A stretch of 64,000 bases of DNA from contig JAEWQV010000010.1 of assembly GCA_023399055.1 (NCBI GenBank), positions 916,112 to 980,111 of the forward strand, read 5' to 3'. The DNA comes from Bacillota bacterium. GTDB taxonomy: Bacteria > Bacillota > Clostridia > Lachnospirales > Lachnospiraceae. The notes beneath the pieces were generated by a model that worked only from the letters and a program-made list of their open reading frames with translations, was not told the DNA's origin and did not search any database. Position 1 is the stretch's first letter. Each line of letters begins with the position of its first letter. Both the position numbers and the translations under genes were made by a program. Positions 25,155 to 33,998 of the stretch are shown here, in pieces.

Positions 25155-26582
25155 ATGAGAAAAACGAAAATTATATGTACCCTTGGTCCAGCAACAGATG
25201 ACGACAACGTGTTAAGAGAGTTAATTCTGTCCGGTATGGATGTTGCACGCTTTAATTTTTCCCACGCTGACCATAGTGAGCATATGGCCAGATTGAAGAA
25301 AATCGAAAAACTTAGAGAGGAACTTGGGATTCCGGTTGCAACCCTGCTTGATACCAAAGGACCTGAAATTCGTGTTTGTACCTTTAAAGAAGATAAAAAA
25401 GTTCACCTAACAGAAGGACAGACTTTTGTCCTTACCTCTAGAGAAGTAGAGGGTGACGAAACACAGGTTTCGATAAGCTATCCCAACTTAATTTATGATG
25501 TAGAAATTGGTACTACTGTATTAATTGATGATGGTTTGATCGAGATGGAAGTAGTTGATATTAATGCTACTGATATCACCTGTTTAGTAAAAAACAGTGG
25601 ATTTATTTCAAATAAAAAAGGTGTTAATGTACCTGGTGTCCATCTATCCATGCCTTTTATCAGCGATAAAGACCGTGAAGACATCCTCTTTGCAATCAGA
25701 AACAAAATCGACTTTATTGCTGCATCCTTTGTCAGCACAGCGGATGATATAAAAGAAATTCGTAAGATGTTAAATAAGCATAATTCACAGACTAAGATTA
25801 TTGCCAAAATAGAAAATTACCATGGCGTTGAACATATTGACGAAATCATTGAAGCCTCTGATGGTATCATGATTGCCCGTGGGGATATGGGTGTTGAAAT
25901 TCCTTATGAGGAAGTACCGATTATACAAAAAATGATTATTAAGAAAGTATATAACAGCGCTAAGCAGGTTATCACTGCAACACAAATGCTGGATTCTATG
26001 ATTAAAAATCCTAGACCTACCCGTGCAGAGACTACTGACGTTGCCAATGCTATTTATGATGGTACCAGCGCTATTATGCTATCCGGGGAAACTGCTGCCG
26101 GAGCTTATCCAATTGAGTCTTTAAAGACCATGGTTAAAATTGCAATGCGTGCTGAAGAAGATATAGATTATAAGAAGCGTTTCAATATACAAGATGTAAT
26201 TAAAAATCCCAACATTTCCGATGCTATTTCTCGTGCGACAGTTACTACAGCACATGATTTAAATGCAAAAATGATTATTACTGTAACCACTTCCGGTATT
26301 ACCGCTAGAATGATCTCCAGATATCGTCCGGAATGCATGATTCTTGGCTGTACCACGGATCCAATGGTATGCAGACAACTTAACATGGCTTGGGGTGTCA
26401 CTCCTCTTCTTATGGCAGTGGAACATGATACCTTCGAGTTGTTCGACCATGCAATTCAGGCTGTTGAAGATGCAGGTTATTTGGTGGATGGTGAGCTCGC
26501 TGTATTAACCGCTGGTGTTCCATTAGCTACTTCAGGTACAACTAATTTGATAAAAGTTCAAATTGCTGGCAGCAAGTATTAA
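25155..26582 (+). CDS. pyk: Pyruvate kinase
   Basis: This 475-residue enzyme converts PEP + ADP to pyruvate + ATP. The N-terminus MRKTKIICTLGPA, the DTKGPEIR loop, KIENYHGVEHIDEI and the MIARGDMGVEIP and TQMLDSM blocks define the barrel. TRAETTDVANAIYDG and SGETAAG follow, and the C-terminal allosteric domain ends near GTTNLIKV. It lacks the extra PEP-utilising domain of some Bacillus enzymes. The ATG at 25155 has GGAG 6 bases upstream. Together with PPDK it gives two PEP-pyruvate routes. A CGGTTC-GAAG-GAACCG hairpin lies near 25066-25082 upstream. Confidence 0.97.
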   Translation: MRKTKIICTLGPATDDDNVLRELILSGMDVARFNFSHADHSEHMARLKKIEKLREELGIPVATLLDTKGPEIRVCTFKEDKKVHLTEGQTFVLTSREVEGDETQVSISYPNLIYDVEIGTTVLIDDGLIEMEVVDINATDITCLVKNSGFISNKKGVNVPGVHLSMPFISDKDREDILFAIRNKIDFIAASFVSTADDIKEIRKMLNKHNSQTKIIAKIENYHGVEHIDEIIEASDGIMIARGDMGVEIPYEEVPIIQKMIIKKVYNSAKQVITATQMLDSMIKNPRPTRAETTDVANAIYDGTSAIMLSGETAAGAYPIESLKTMVKIAMRAEEDIDYKKRFNIQDVIKNPNISDAISRATVTTAHDLNAKMIITVTTSGITARMISRYRPECMILGCTTDPMVCRQLNMAWGVTPLLMAVEHDTFELFDHAIQAVEDAGYLVDGELAVLTAGVPLATSGTTNLIKVQIAGSKY

Positions 26583-26765
26583 TTTACAAGGTACAGCTCT
26601 ATGTATGCCATGCTGAATTTAATGCCATTTTAAATTATACCGGCACTCACATGAAATGCGCCAAAGTATACCCCCCTTATTCCCTTGTAATGAATGTAGT
26701 AATCTACAAAATGAATTTTAGATAGATTGGTTGTATTAAACAAAATTAATAAAAATGTCATTAAT

Positions 26766-26798
26766 AAAAAGTGGAGGTTTATATAATCTCCGCTTTTT
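26766..26798 (+). terminator. pyk terminator
   Basis: AAAAAGTGGAG (26766-26776) pairs with CTCCGCTTTTT (26788-26798) with one wobble, ending in a T-run. The rest of 26583-26987 is AT-rich and shows no gene. Confidence 0.85.
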
Positions 26799-26987
26799 CT
26801 ATTTCTGTCCTTCTTAAAGGTTTCTTATAAAATTAAATAACATAGATTAATGATTGATTAGTACACGCAATAATTTATTTACATAATTCACAAAATGCAA
26901 TATCATTGTAAGTGGCATTATTATGTGAAATACTGTATAATTATTTGAAAGTAAGTCTTAATAATCGAAAAAGTTGGAGGTTGTAGG

Positions 26988-27509
26988 ATGATATTGTCAG
27001 GTAAAGAAATTTTAAAACAGATAGGCAAATCAATTATTATTGAGCCTTTTGATGAGAAAAGAATAAATCCCAATAGCTATAATTTATCATTAGCTAATGA
27101 ATTGTTAGTATATAATAACGAAATCCTTGATATGAAAAAGCCAAATTCCACACAGAAGATTATTATTCCTGAAGAAGGTCTACTCTTAAAGCCAAATACT
27201 TTGTATCTCGGGAGAACAAATGAATTTACAAGCACTAATCGATATGTTCCCATGCTTGAAGGTCGTTCTTCTACTGGTAGATTAGGTTTATTTATTCATA
27301 TAACGGCAGGTTTCGGTGATATAGGTTTTTCAGGATTTTGGACATTGGAAATATTCTGCGTACAACCTATTATTATATATCCTAATGTTGAAATATGCCA
27401 AATATACTATCACGATATAGATGGCGAATATGATTTGTACACGAGTGGCAAGTATCAAAACAATACGGGAATACAGCCAAGTCTTATGTATAAAGACTTT
27501 GAAAAATAA
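26988..27509 (+). CDS. dcd: dCTP deaminase
   Basis: This 173-residue enzyme deaminates dCTP to dUTP for thymidylate supply. The Dcd signature LEGRSSTGRLGLFIHITAG is followed by GDIGFSGFWTLE, which holds the catalytic Glu. The Dcd/dUTPase trimer fold and length fit; whether it also hydrolyses dUTP cannot be read. GGAGG lies upstream of the ATG at 26988. It is followed 52 bases later by a dCMP deaminase gene. Confidence 0.92.
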   Translation: MILSGKEILKQIGKSIIIEPFDEKRINPNSYNLSLANELLVYNNEILDMKKPNSTQKIIIPEEGLLLKPNTLYLGRTNEFTSTNRYVPMLEGRSSTGRLGLFIHITAGFGDIGFSGFWTLEIFCVQPIIIYPNVEICQIYYHDIDGEYDLYTSGKYQNNTGIQPSLMYKDFEK

Positions 27510-27561
27510 TATCAGTTGAAGAATTTAATATGATATGCAGAAGAAGAAAAGGAGAAATTAC

Positions 27562-28101
27562 ATGAGCCGAAAATTATTCACTGAATGGGCTATGGATATA
27601 GCGGAAGATAGCAAAATAAGAAGCACATGTCTTTCAAGACAAGTAGGTGCTGTAATAATAAAGGATAAGCAAATAATCGCAACAGGATATAATGGTGCTC
27701 CAGCAGGTGCTATTCATTGCACCGATATAGGCTACTGCGAAAGGAAAAATAGAGGTATTCCATCAGGGCAAGGTCTTGAGCTTTGTAGAGCCGGACACGC
27801 TGAGGCAAATGCTATAAATCAGTGTGCAAAGCATGGTACGAGCTGTAATGGGGCCACTCTTTATGTAACAACACAACCGTGCGTATTTTGCTGTATACAT
27901 CTAATTCAAGCAGGAATTAAAAAAGTAGTTTTTAAAGGAGAATATCCAACAGGTCTTGGCTTACAGCTCCTAAAGGAAGCTGATATTCAATATTTAAGAT
28001 ATGAAGAAGCTTTAGAAATAGATATTAAAGACAATGAGATGAAGCACGAAATCGAGTTACTGAGAGTACACGATTTTTTAAACGTTCCAAAATCATATTA
28101 G
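27562..28101 (+). CDS. Deoxycytidylate (dCMP) deaminase, ComEB family
   Basis: The 179-residue protein has the zinc-dependent cytidine/deoxycytidylate deaminase fold. HAEANAIN provides the zinc His and catalytic Glu, and PCVFC the two zinc cysteines. The dCMP subgroup is indicated by the insertion with GYNGAPAGAIHC and the GYCERKNRGIPSG segment. It makes dUMP, the substrate of the thyA product encoded 6 kb away. The ATG at 27562 has AAAAGGAG 7 bases upstream. It forms a pair with dcd, giving two parallel routes to dUMP. Confidence 0.92.
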   Translation: MSRKLFTEWAMDIAEDSKIRSTCLSRQVGAVIIKDKQIIATGYNGAPAGAIHCTDIGYCERKNRGIPSGQGLELCRAGHAEANAINQCAKHGTSCNGATLYVTTQPCVFCCIHLIQAGIKKVVFKGEYPTGLGLQLLKEADIQYLRYEEALEIDIKDNEMKHEIELLRVHDFLNVPKSY

Positions 28102-28224
28102 TAAGCACTCTGTGGTCGCTGCCAAACGAATGCTCGATGCTTCCTGATTTAACTATCGACAATACAAACCACTGGGTAAAGAAATTAAAATAAATCTATA
28201 AAATATATTGATAAGTCATACTTT

Positions 28225-28270
28225 GGCTGTCTCGTGTTATAAGCTTTTGATAAGCCTGCATACGACAGCC
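28225..28270 (+). terminator. Terminator of the dcd - dCMP deaminase unit
   Basis: GGCTGTC (28225-28231) pairs with GACAGCC (28264-28270), with further CGT/ACG and GCTT/AAGC pairs inside, followed by TTTTTTATTG. Confidence 0.75.
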
Positions 28271-28376
28271 TTTTTTATTGTATACTATTCATACACCTGC
28301 TTAATCATAAAGTTAGATAATGCTACTGTATATACTTAATTACTTTTAATAAATTTAGATGAAAGGGTGAATTCTA

Positions 28377-28766
28377 TTGGTACCAGAAAAGAAATCAAGC
28401 CGTTGGTGGATTATATTTATTTTATATTTTATTGTTATTTTTGCTGCATTATTAGGATCAAGGCTACTTATTACGAATGATTATGTCATGGGCAGTATCC
28501 CCGGTATCCTTGTTTTATCAATTTGTTCGGCGCTTCCGCCAAGTATTGCAGGATATTTTAAGAAAAAGGTATTTTATGTGATATTCTCTATCTCTATCCT
28601 CATCGGTCTTATCTATGCTTTTTATGTGGCGCTTGGAGATATTGCTCCTGGATGGGGAACATTAACAAGTATCATTGGATATCTCTTCTTCGTAGGTATA
28701 GGATTAATTATTGCTCTCATAGTTGAAACACTATTAACTCTAATAAAATATTCTAAAAATAAATAA
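28377..28766 (+). CDS. Small membrane protein of unknown function
   Basis: This 129-residue protein has four hydrophobic segments and a basic cytoplasmic tail. It starts at TTG (28377) with AAAGGGTGA about 8 bases upstream; no suitable ATG precedes the first membrane segment. I recognise no family motif. It stands alone, ahead of the symmetrical palindrome at 28780-28880. Confidence 0.7.
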   Translation: MVPEKKSSRWWIIFILYFIVIFAALLGSRLLITNDYVMGSIPGILVLSICSALPPSIAGYFKKKVFYVIFSISILIGLIYAFYVALGDIAPGWGTLTSIIGYLFFVGIGLIIALIVETLLTLIKYSKNK

Positions 28767-28779
28767 GATGATAAAGTTT

Positions 28780-28880
28780 GCCGGAGTAACACACAATGAT
28801 ATGCTTCCTCCAATGTAACAGATTTCAATATTTAATCTGTCTACTTTTAGAGGAGTCATATCACAATATGTTTCTCCGGC
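28780..28880. other. 101-bp symmetrical multi-stem palindromic element
   Basis: Four nested stems are arranged with mirrored spacing: GCCGGAG/CTCCGGC (28780-28786, 28874-28880), TGATATG/CATATCA (28797-28803, 28857-28863), CCTC/GAGG (28807-28810, 28850-28853) and ACAGATT/AATCTGT (28818-28824, 28834-28840). The internal loops are 10/10, 3/3 and 7/9 bases. It lies between converging genes and could terminate both. The regular internal loops are more elaborate than a plain terminator, so a structured RNA or small mobile repeat is possible. Confidence 0.65.
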
Positions 28881-28950
28881 TTATTTTAATGCCAGCTGTT
28901 ATAATCTTTAAAAATTTTAGTAAAGGTTTTAAAAGATAATTAATATTAAG

Positions 28951-28968
28951 CTTGGCTCTGAACAGTTA
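28951..28968. repeat. Lone family-1 repeat end abutting the amidase stop
   Basis: CTTGGCTCTGAACAGTTA matches the right end of the family-1 repeat (CTTGGTTCTGAACAGTTA consensus) at 17 of 18 bases. It ends exactly before the amidase stop codon at 28969. Only this end is present. Confidence 0.5.
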
Positions 28969-29670
28969 CTATGATTTCGTTTTTAGTTCAGTAATGGCAC
29001 TATCTACATCCATCCTATACTTGTCCCAGGCACCTTCATGTTCTACATAATAAAGTGGACATAGTTTACCAGTAACATCATAATGCCTTATGACATCCTC
29101 TGCTTCCAAATTAAATTCCACACAGAGTGCTGCCGTTAGGGAAACTAGGGATTCGTAAGTCTCTTGATTGAACTCTCCCGTAAGGTCAGAATGACAACAT
29201 TCAATTGAAATGGTATCCTTATTTCTATCGTTGGAAGCATAAGACATCTCATTCAAAGGCAGACACTGTACTATTTCTCCTTCCAGCCCAATAATATAGT
29301 GACTACTGGCATAGGTGGTTCCTTTGACTCCTAATCCCTCAAAATAACTCCGATTATTATCAGCCGTAGTTCCTGGATTCGCGGTATAATGTACAACAAT
29401 TCCTCTTACTCTTTCTAAATCTATCTGTGGTCTTGAATACTTATTTGGTGTTAAATAATTTATCCTAATATCTTCGCCATTTTGCAAGCTGACCGATAAT
29501 TTTTCCGTCTCATTCTTTGTAAAGCCCATTCCCTGCAGATAGTTTCCCCTATAAAAAAATATAGCAAGAACTATAAAAACCATAGCTACACTAAAAACCA
29601 ATAACCCCATGATATTTCTGCGTTTTCGTCTTCTTTTACGCCATTCCTCTTTTGATAATGTTTTGTTCAT
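28969..29670 (-). CDS. Membrane-anchored N-acetylmuramoyl-L-alanine amidase (PGRP/Amidase_2)
   Basis: This 233-residue protein has a strongly basic cytoplasmic start (KEEWRKRRRKRRN), one membrane segment (about 21-42) and an extracellular amidase_2 domain. Zinc ligands are the His in GIVVHYTANPG (about 94) and the His/Cys in IRHYDVTGKLCP (about 195-203). It should cut the amide between MurNAc and the stem peptide during wall turnover. GGGAGG lies upstream of the ATG at 29670. It stands alone with a terminator upstream. Confidence 0.88.
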   Translation of the reverse strand: MNKTLSKEEWRKRRRKRRNIMGLLVFSVAMVFIVLAIFFYRGNYLQGMGFTKNETEKLSVSLQNGEDIRINYLTPNKYSRPQIDLERVRGIVVHYTANPGTTADNNRSYFEGLGVKGTTYASSHYIIGLEGEIVQCLPLNEMSYASNDRNKDTISIECCHSDLTGEFNQETYESLVSLTAALCVEFNLEAEDVIRHYDVTGKLCPLYYVEHEGAWDKYRMDVDSAITELKTKS

Positions 29671-29750
29671 TTTTACAGTTGCTACCTCCCCTATAAAATA
29701 ATCTACTTACATTAACAATGCTCTTACTACATTATAAAATTATAAACGAT

Positions 29751-29795
29751 AAAAAGGCTAGGATATTTTCATTTTTTGAAAATTCCTGCCTTTTT
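29751..29795 (-). terminator. guaB terminator
   Basis: AAAAAGGC (29751-29758) pairs with GCCTTTTT (29788-29795), with GGA/TCC and GAAAAT/ATTTTC pairs inside. It is T-rich on both sides. It follows the guaB stop by about 120 bases on the minus strand. Confidence 0.75.
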
Positions 29796-29918
29796 ATCCG
29801 CTTTTTTGTCTTTTATTATAATTTAATTACTCTAACTTTGCAGTTCGTTTCTTAATTGTTGCTTGATACTATCTAATTTATCAAGCAAAACAAGTTATTA
29901 ACTGAGAAGTTTGCGTAC

Positions 29919-31376
29919 TTATTCTTCTACACTGTAATTCGGTGCTTCCTTTGTAATATGAATGTCATGTGGATGACTTTCCTTCAAAGAAGCTGCAGAA
30001 ATCTTAACAAATTTACCATTTTCCTGAAGGCTGGTAATATTCTTTGCTCCACAGTAACCCATACCTGAACGTAGCCCACCAATTAACTGGAATACCGTAT
30101 CTTCTACGGTTCCTTTATAGGCAACACGTCCTTCTACACCTTCAGGTACTAATTTCTTAGCATCAGACTGGAAGTAACGATCCTTGCTTCCCTTTTCCAT
30201 AGCTGCAATAGATCCCATTCCGCGATAAACCTTATATTTTCTACCTTGGAACAATTCAAAAGTACCTGGGCTTTCGTCACAACCTGCAAAGATACTTCCC
30301 ATCATGCATACATTAGCACCTGCTGCCAAAGCCTTGGTTATATCTCCTGAGTATTTAATACCACCATCACCGATAATCGGGATACCATGCTTCTTCGCAA
30401 CTTCATAGGAATTCATAATTGCAGTAATCTGTGGAACACCAATACCAGCAACAACTCTTGTTGTACAGATGGAACCAGGACCGATTCCAACCTTAACTGC
30501 ATCTACACCAGCTTTAATAAGATCCAAAGTTGCTTCACCAGTAGCAACATTACCTGCAATAATTTGAACGTTTTTATATGCATCACGAACCATGCGTACT
30601 GTTTTTAATACATTAGCAGAATGTCCATGGGCAGTATCAATAACGATTGCATCAACTCTTGCTTTAACCAGAGCATCCACACGTTCCATAATATTATTTG
30701 TAATACCAACTCCGGCACCACATAAGAGACGCCCTTGTGAATCCTTCGCTGATAAAGGATATTTAATTTGCTTTTCAATATCCTTTATAGTAATAAGACC
30801 TTTTAGGTTTCCCTCATCATCCACTAGTGGTAACTTCTCCTTACGAGCTGATGCGAGAATTTTCTTAGCTTCCTCCAGAGTAATTCCTTCCTTTGCGGTA
30901 ACTAACCCTTCTGTCGTCATAGATTCTTTTATTTTCTTTGTAAAATCTGTCTCAAATTTTAAATCACGATTTGTAATAATACCAACTAATTTCTTACCAT
31001 TTACAGTAATCGGTACACCCGATATTCTGTATTTTGACATAAGTTCATTGGCATCCTGGAGTGTATGTTCCGGAGATAAATAGAAAGGATCGGTTATGAC
31101 ACCATTCTCTGACCTTTTTACCTTGTCAACCTCTTCTGCTTGCTCCTCGATTGACATGTTCTTATGAATAACACCAATTCCTCCCTGTCTTGCCATTGCA
31201 ATTGCCATACGATTCTCAGTTACCGTATCCATACCAGCACTCATTAATGGAATATTTAACTTAATTGATTGGGTAAGATTGGTTGCCAGATCCACTTGAT
31301 TCGGTATCACCTCAGAATATGCAGGTACTAATAATACGTCATCAAATGTAATTCCATCACCGATAATTTGTCCCAT
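29919..31376 (-). CDS. guaB: IMP dehydrogenase
   Basis: GuaB oxidises IMP to XMP with NAD+, committing purines to guanine nucleotides. The 485-residue protein has the barrel start DDVLLVPAYSEV, two CBS domains (about 94-205) and the catalytic loop VGIGPGSICTTR (Cys about 304). The flap region includes GMGSIAAM and a late ARG-type segment EGRVAYKG. It has its own TTGACA/TATACT promoter and a structured leader of about 150 bases. It is monocistronic. Confidence 0.97.
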   Translation of the reverse strand: MGQIIGDGITFDDVLLVPAYSEVIPNQVDLATNLTQSIKLNIPLMSAGMDTVTENRMAIAMARQGGIGVIHKNMSIEEQAEEVDKVKRSENGVITDPFYLSPEHTLQDANELMSKYRISGVPITVNGKKLVGIITNRDLKFETDFTKKIKESMTTEGLVTAKEGITLEEAKKILASARKEKLPLVDDEGNLKGLITIKDIEKQIKYPLSAKDSQGRLLCGAGVGITNNIMERVDALVKARVDAIVIDTAHGHSANVLKTVRMVRDAYKNVQIIAGNVATGEATLDLIKAGVDAVKVGIGPGSICTTRVVAGIGVPQITAIMNSYEVAKKHGIPIIGDGGIKYSGDITKALAAGANVCMMGSIFAGCDESPGTFELFQGRKYKVYRGMGSIAAMEKGSKDRYFQSDAKKLVPEGVEGRVAYKGTVEDTVFQLIGGLRSGMGYCGAKNITSLQENGKFVKISAASLKESHPHDIHITKEAPNYSVEE

Positions 31377-31493
31377 TCTGTAATCTCCTCACTTTCTGTT
31401 GTAGGATAGGCTCGTAAGTGTAAATAACAGAATGCATTCATCTTATAATGAATTAAGCTATCCTCTTCGATACCTATAGTTGATTATAAATTC

Positions 31494-31519
31494 ATTGCCC
31501 CATATTTGTATGAGGCAAT
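31494..31519 (-). other. 5'-end hairpin of the guaB leader
   Basis: Read minus, ATTGCCTCATA pairs with TATGGGGCAAT (one wobble) across a CAAA loop. It starts about 12 bases after the predicted start site. A second helix, GGATAG with CTATCC, encloses much of the rest of the leader. No known riboswitch was recognised. Confidence 0.5.
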
Positions 31520-31537
31520 TTTTAATAGATTTTTAAA

Positions 31538-31566
31538 AGTATAACTAATTCATAGACTATTGTCAA
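31538..31566 (-). promoter_or_regulatory. guaB promoter
   Basis: Read minus, TTGACA (31566-31561) and TATACT (31543-31538) are 17 bases apart, the consensus housekeeping layout. This puts the start near 31531 and leaves a leader of about 155 bases. Confidence 0.75.
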
Positions 31567-31660
31567 CAAAATCTACTATTCAATTTAGGTAATTTGCTCA
31601 AACTTTGCGCAAATTATCAACTGCGAAATTTGAGTAATTTATATTTTATAATATAATGCA

Positions 31661-31692
31661 AAAAACAACGGGTCACTCCACCCGTTGTTTTT
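31661..31692 (-). terminator. Terminator of the ilvE unit
   Basis: AAAAACAACGGGT (31661-31673) pairs perfectly with ACCCGTTGTTTTT (31680-31692) across a 6-base loop. It is 16 bases beyond the stop of the gene at 31709. Confidence 0.88.
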
Positions 31693-31708
31693 ATATCATC
31701 ATGCAATT

Positions 31709-32206
31709 TTAGTACTGTACTAACTTTCTAGGATTCTTCTGCTTAATCATCGCTAGCATTTCCTCCGTAGGCTCAAATCTCACATAATATCTCTTATCGT
31801 CTTTACTAGCTATAATGATATATGCCTTCTTGGCCTTATCGCCGGAAGTGAAATCTCTTTTTTCAAACTGCTGATTTTTATAGCTATCCAGTGCGTGATT
31901 ACTCTCTTGAGCTACGATTTCAACCTGCTCCATGTCTATTCGAAGGGCTGTCTTTCTTTTAGCTCCGGCTATGATACGATCGAAATCAATCTGTCCATCA
32001 ACAAAAACATATTCAAATTCAACCTTCAACCTAGGCATTAAAAATACCAATGCTGCAATTATAATTACTCCCACAATTGCAAAGTAACTACCTAATAGAA
32101 GCATAAATGCTCCTAAAACAATTCCGATTATCATGAATGTACGTAACATCATAGTAGTCGAATTTTCTTTTCTCTTTACCCCAACTTCAGTATATAACTG
32201 ATTCAT
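31709..32206 (-). CDS. Membrane protein of unknown function, possibly DUF6106-like
   Basis: This 165-residue protein has two closely spaced membrane segments (about 21-58) followed by a soluble domain of alternating beta strands (FEYVFVDGQIDFDRIIAG onward). That pattern resembles a PH-like membrane-associated domain. It follows ilvE by 11 bases and shares its terminator, so it is co-transcribed. The family call is tentative and no function is known. Confidence 0.7.
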   Translation of the reverse strand: MNQLYTEVGVKRKENSTTMMLRTFMIIGIVLGAFMLLLGSYFAIVGVIIIAALVFLMPRLKVEFEYVFVDGQIDFDRIIAGAKRKTALRIDMEQVEIVAQESNHALDSYKNQQFEKRDFTSGDKAKKAYIIIASKDDKRYYVRFEPTEEMLAMIKQKNPRKLVQY

Positions 32207-32217
32207 CAGTTACCTCC

Positions 32218-33285
32218 TTAAACTTCAACAATCCAATTATGATTATCTTGTATTTTTCCTAATTGTATTCCTGTAACAGTATCATACAGTTTCTGACTTA
32301 CTGGTCCAATACCACCATCTTTAATTTGCATTACACTATCTCCAAAACGAAGCTGCCCAACTGGTGAAATTACCGCTGCTGTACCTGTGCCCCATACTTC
32401 CTCCAAGGTACCACCCTTTGCTGCCTCATATACTTCATCAATTGAAATTCTACGCTCAACCGTTGGTAAGCCCCATTCTTTACAAAGAGTGATTACAGAG
32501 TCTCTTGTAACTCCAGGTAGAATACTTCCGTTCAATGCCGGAGTGACTACTGTTCCATCAATTTTAAAGAATATATTCATAGCTCCAACTTCTTCAATAT
32601 ACTTACGTTCCACACCATCCAGCCATAATACCTGTGAATAACCCTCTTCATGAGCCTTTACTTGCGCTTTCATGGATGCCACATAATTTGCTCCAGCCTT
32701 GGCCTCTCCAATTCCGCCAACTACCGCTCTGACATATTCATCTTCGATCCATATTTTCACAGGGTTTAAGCCTTCCGGATAATACGCTCCTACAGGTGAT
32801 AAAATAATCATAAATAAATAGCTGTCGGAAGGTCTTACTCCTAAAAATGGGTCGGTCGCTATAATAAATGGTCTGATATAAAGTGAGGTTCCCGGCTTGG
32901 TTGGTATCCATGCATCATCAACCTCAACCACTGTCTTAATTGCCTGTAAGAAATCCTCTTCGTCTATTTCCGGAATACAAATTCTATTGTTGGTTTTATT
33001 GGCTCTTTCAATATTCTTGTTTGGTCTAAATAATAAAGTTCTGCCGTCCTCTGACTTATATGCCTTTAATCCTTCAAACATTTCCTGTCCATAATGGAAG
33101 ACCATAGCAGATGGCTCTAAATTCAGTGGCTGATAGGGAATCACTCGTGGATCAAACCAACCTTTTCCCACCTCATAATTCATAATAAACATATGATCGG
33201 TAAAAATCGTTCCAAATTTTAATGGATTATTGGCTTCTGGTAATGCCTTAGGACTGTTGGTTTTCTCAATTCTGATATTAAGCAT
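32218..33285 (-). CDS. ilvE: Branched-chain amino acid aminotransferase
   Basis: This 355-residue PLP enzyme of fold type IV transaminates Leu, Ile and Val. The PLP lysine is in GIGEAKAGANYVAS (about 196), followed by SQVLWLDG and EEVGAMNIFF. The N-terminal FHYGQEMFEGLKAY and the late GTAAVISPVG are typical of the long BCAT branch. It heads a two-gene unit with the DUF6106-like gene. Confidence 0.95.
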   Translation of the reverse strand: MLNIRIEKTNSPKALPEANNPLKFGTIFTDHMFIMNYEVGKGWFDPRVIPYQPLNLEPSAMVFHYGQEMFEGLKAYKSEDGRTLLFRPNKNIERANKTNNRICIPEIDEEDFLQAIKTVVEVDDAWIPTKPGTSLYIRPFIIATDPFLGVRPSDSYLFMIILSPVGAYYPEGLNPVKIWIEDEYVRAVVGGIGEAKAGANYVASMKAQVKAHEEGYSQVLWLDGVERKYIEEVGAMNIFFKIDGTVVTPALNGSILPGVTRDSVITLCKEWGLPTVERRISIDEVYEAAKGGTLEEVWGTGTAAVISPVGQLRFGDSVMQIKDGGIGPVSQKLYDTVTGIQLGKIQDNHNWIVEV

Positions 33286-33483
33286 CTTATCATCCTTCCT
33301 TATGAAACTGGTATGTTTAATTGCGATAAACTGGTTTCTTTGTGAGTTTATCAGCTTTTTATATACCCTTTATAGTAGTATTACCAGTGAAATATTTCAA
33401 GTCTTTTCTCAGATGTTTTATAATGATTTCATATTTCTATTATAACTATGGTTTATGGAAGGATTCTAAGCTTTACTTCAGTT

Positions 33484-33978
33484 TTATCTTTTCTGTTTCT
33501 CGTATCTGCAAAAGGTATAACAAAGATCATAATAAGTATGCTCCTCTGTCTCTTCTGCTAATACCCAGTCTTCCATTTCATCCAGATTCGGAAAATAAGT
33601 GTCTGCCAGATAAGAATAATCAATTTTTGTTACATGCGCAACAGTGCAATAAGGTAGAAGCTGCTTATAAACACTGGCTCCGCCAATGATATAGATATCT
33701 TCTGGCTTATACCCCTTAACTGCCTCAAGTACCTCCTCAATGCTATGTACTACAATAGCATCCTTTACTTTATAATCTTGTTTTGTAGAAATAATAATGT
33801 TTGTCCTATTCTTTAAGGGAAGACCTCCTGGAAAGGTACTAAGTGTATTCCTTCCTGTAATAACAACTTTGTTCGTGGTTACATCCCTAAAAAATCGTTG
33901 ATCCGCTGGTATCTTAACAAGTAAATCATTCTGATATCCAATCGCCCAATTTTTATCAACTGCAACAATAAGATTCAT
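33484..33978 (-). CDS. folA: Dihydrofolate reductase
   Basis: This 164-residue enzyme reduces dihydrofolate, regenerating tetrahydrofolate used by thymidylate synthase. It shows MNLIVAVDKNWAIGYQNDLL, the NADPH-binding VVITGRNTL and IYIIGGASVYKQLL. The acidic active-site residue is an Asp in the IPADQRFF segment (about 26). It starts 20 bases after the thyA stop, the classic thyA-folA operon. Confidence 0.94.
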   Translation of the reverse strand: MNLIVAVDKNWAIGYQNDLLVKIPADQRFFRDVTTNKVVITGRNTLSTFPGGLPLKNRTNIIISTKQDYKVKDAIVVHSIEEVLEAVKGYKPEDIYIIGGASVYKQLLPYCTVAHVTKIDYSYLADTYFPNLDEMEDWVLAEETEEHTYYDLCYTFCRYEKQKR

Positions 33979-33998
33979 ATTTTCTCCTTCCCCAAGTA

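Noticed and set aside
30592..31083. A 163-codon plus-strand frame
   Set aside because: It is antisense to guaB, which has clear family motifs throughout.
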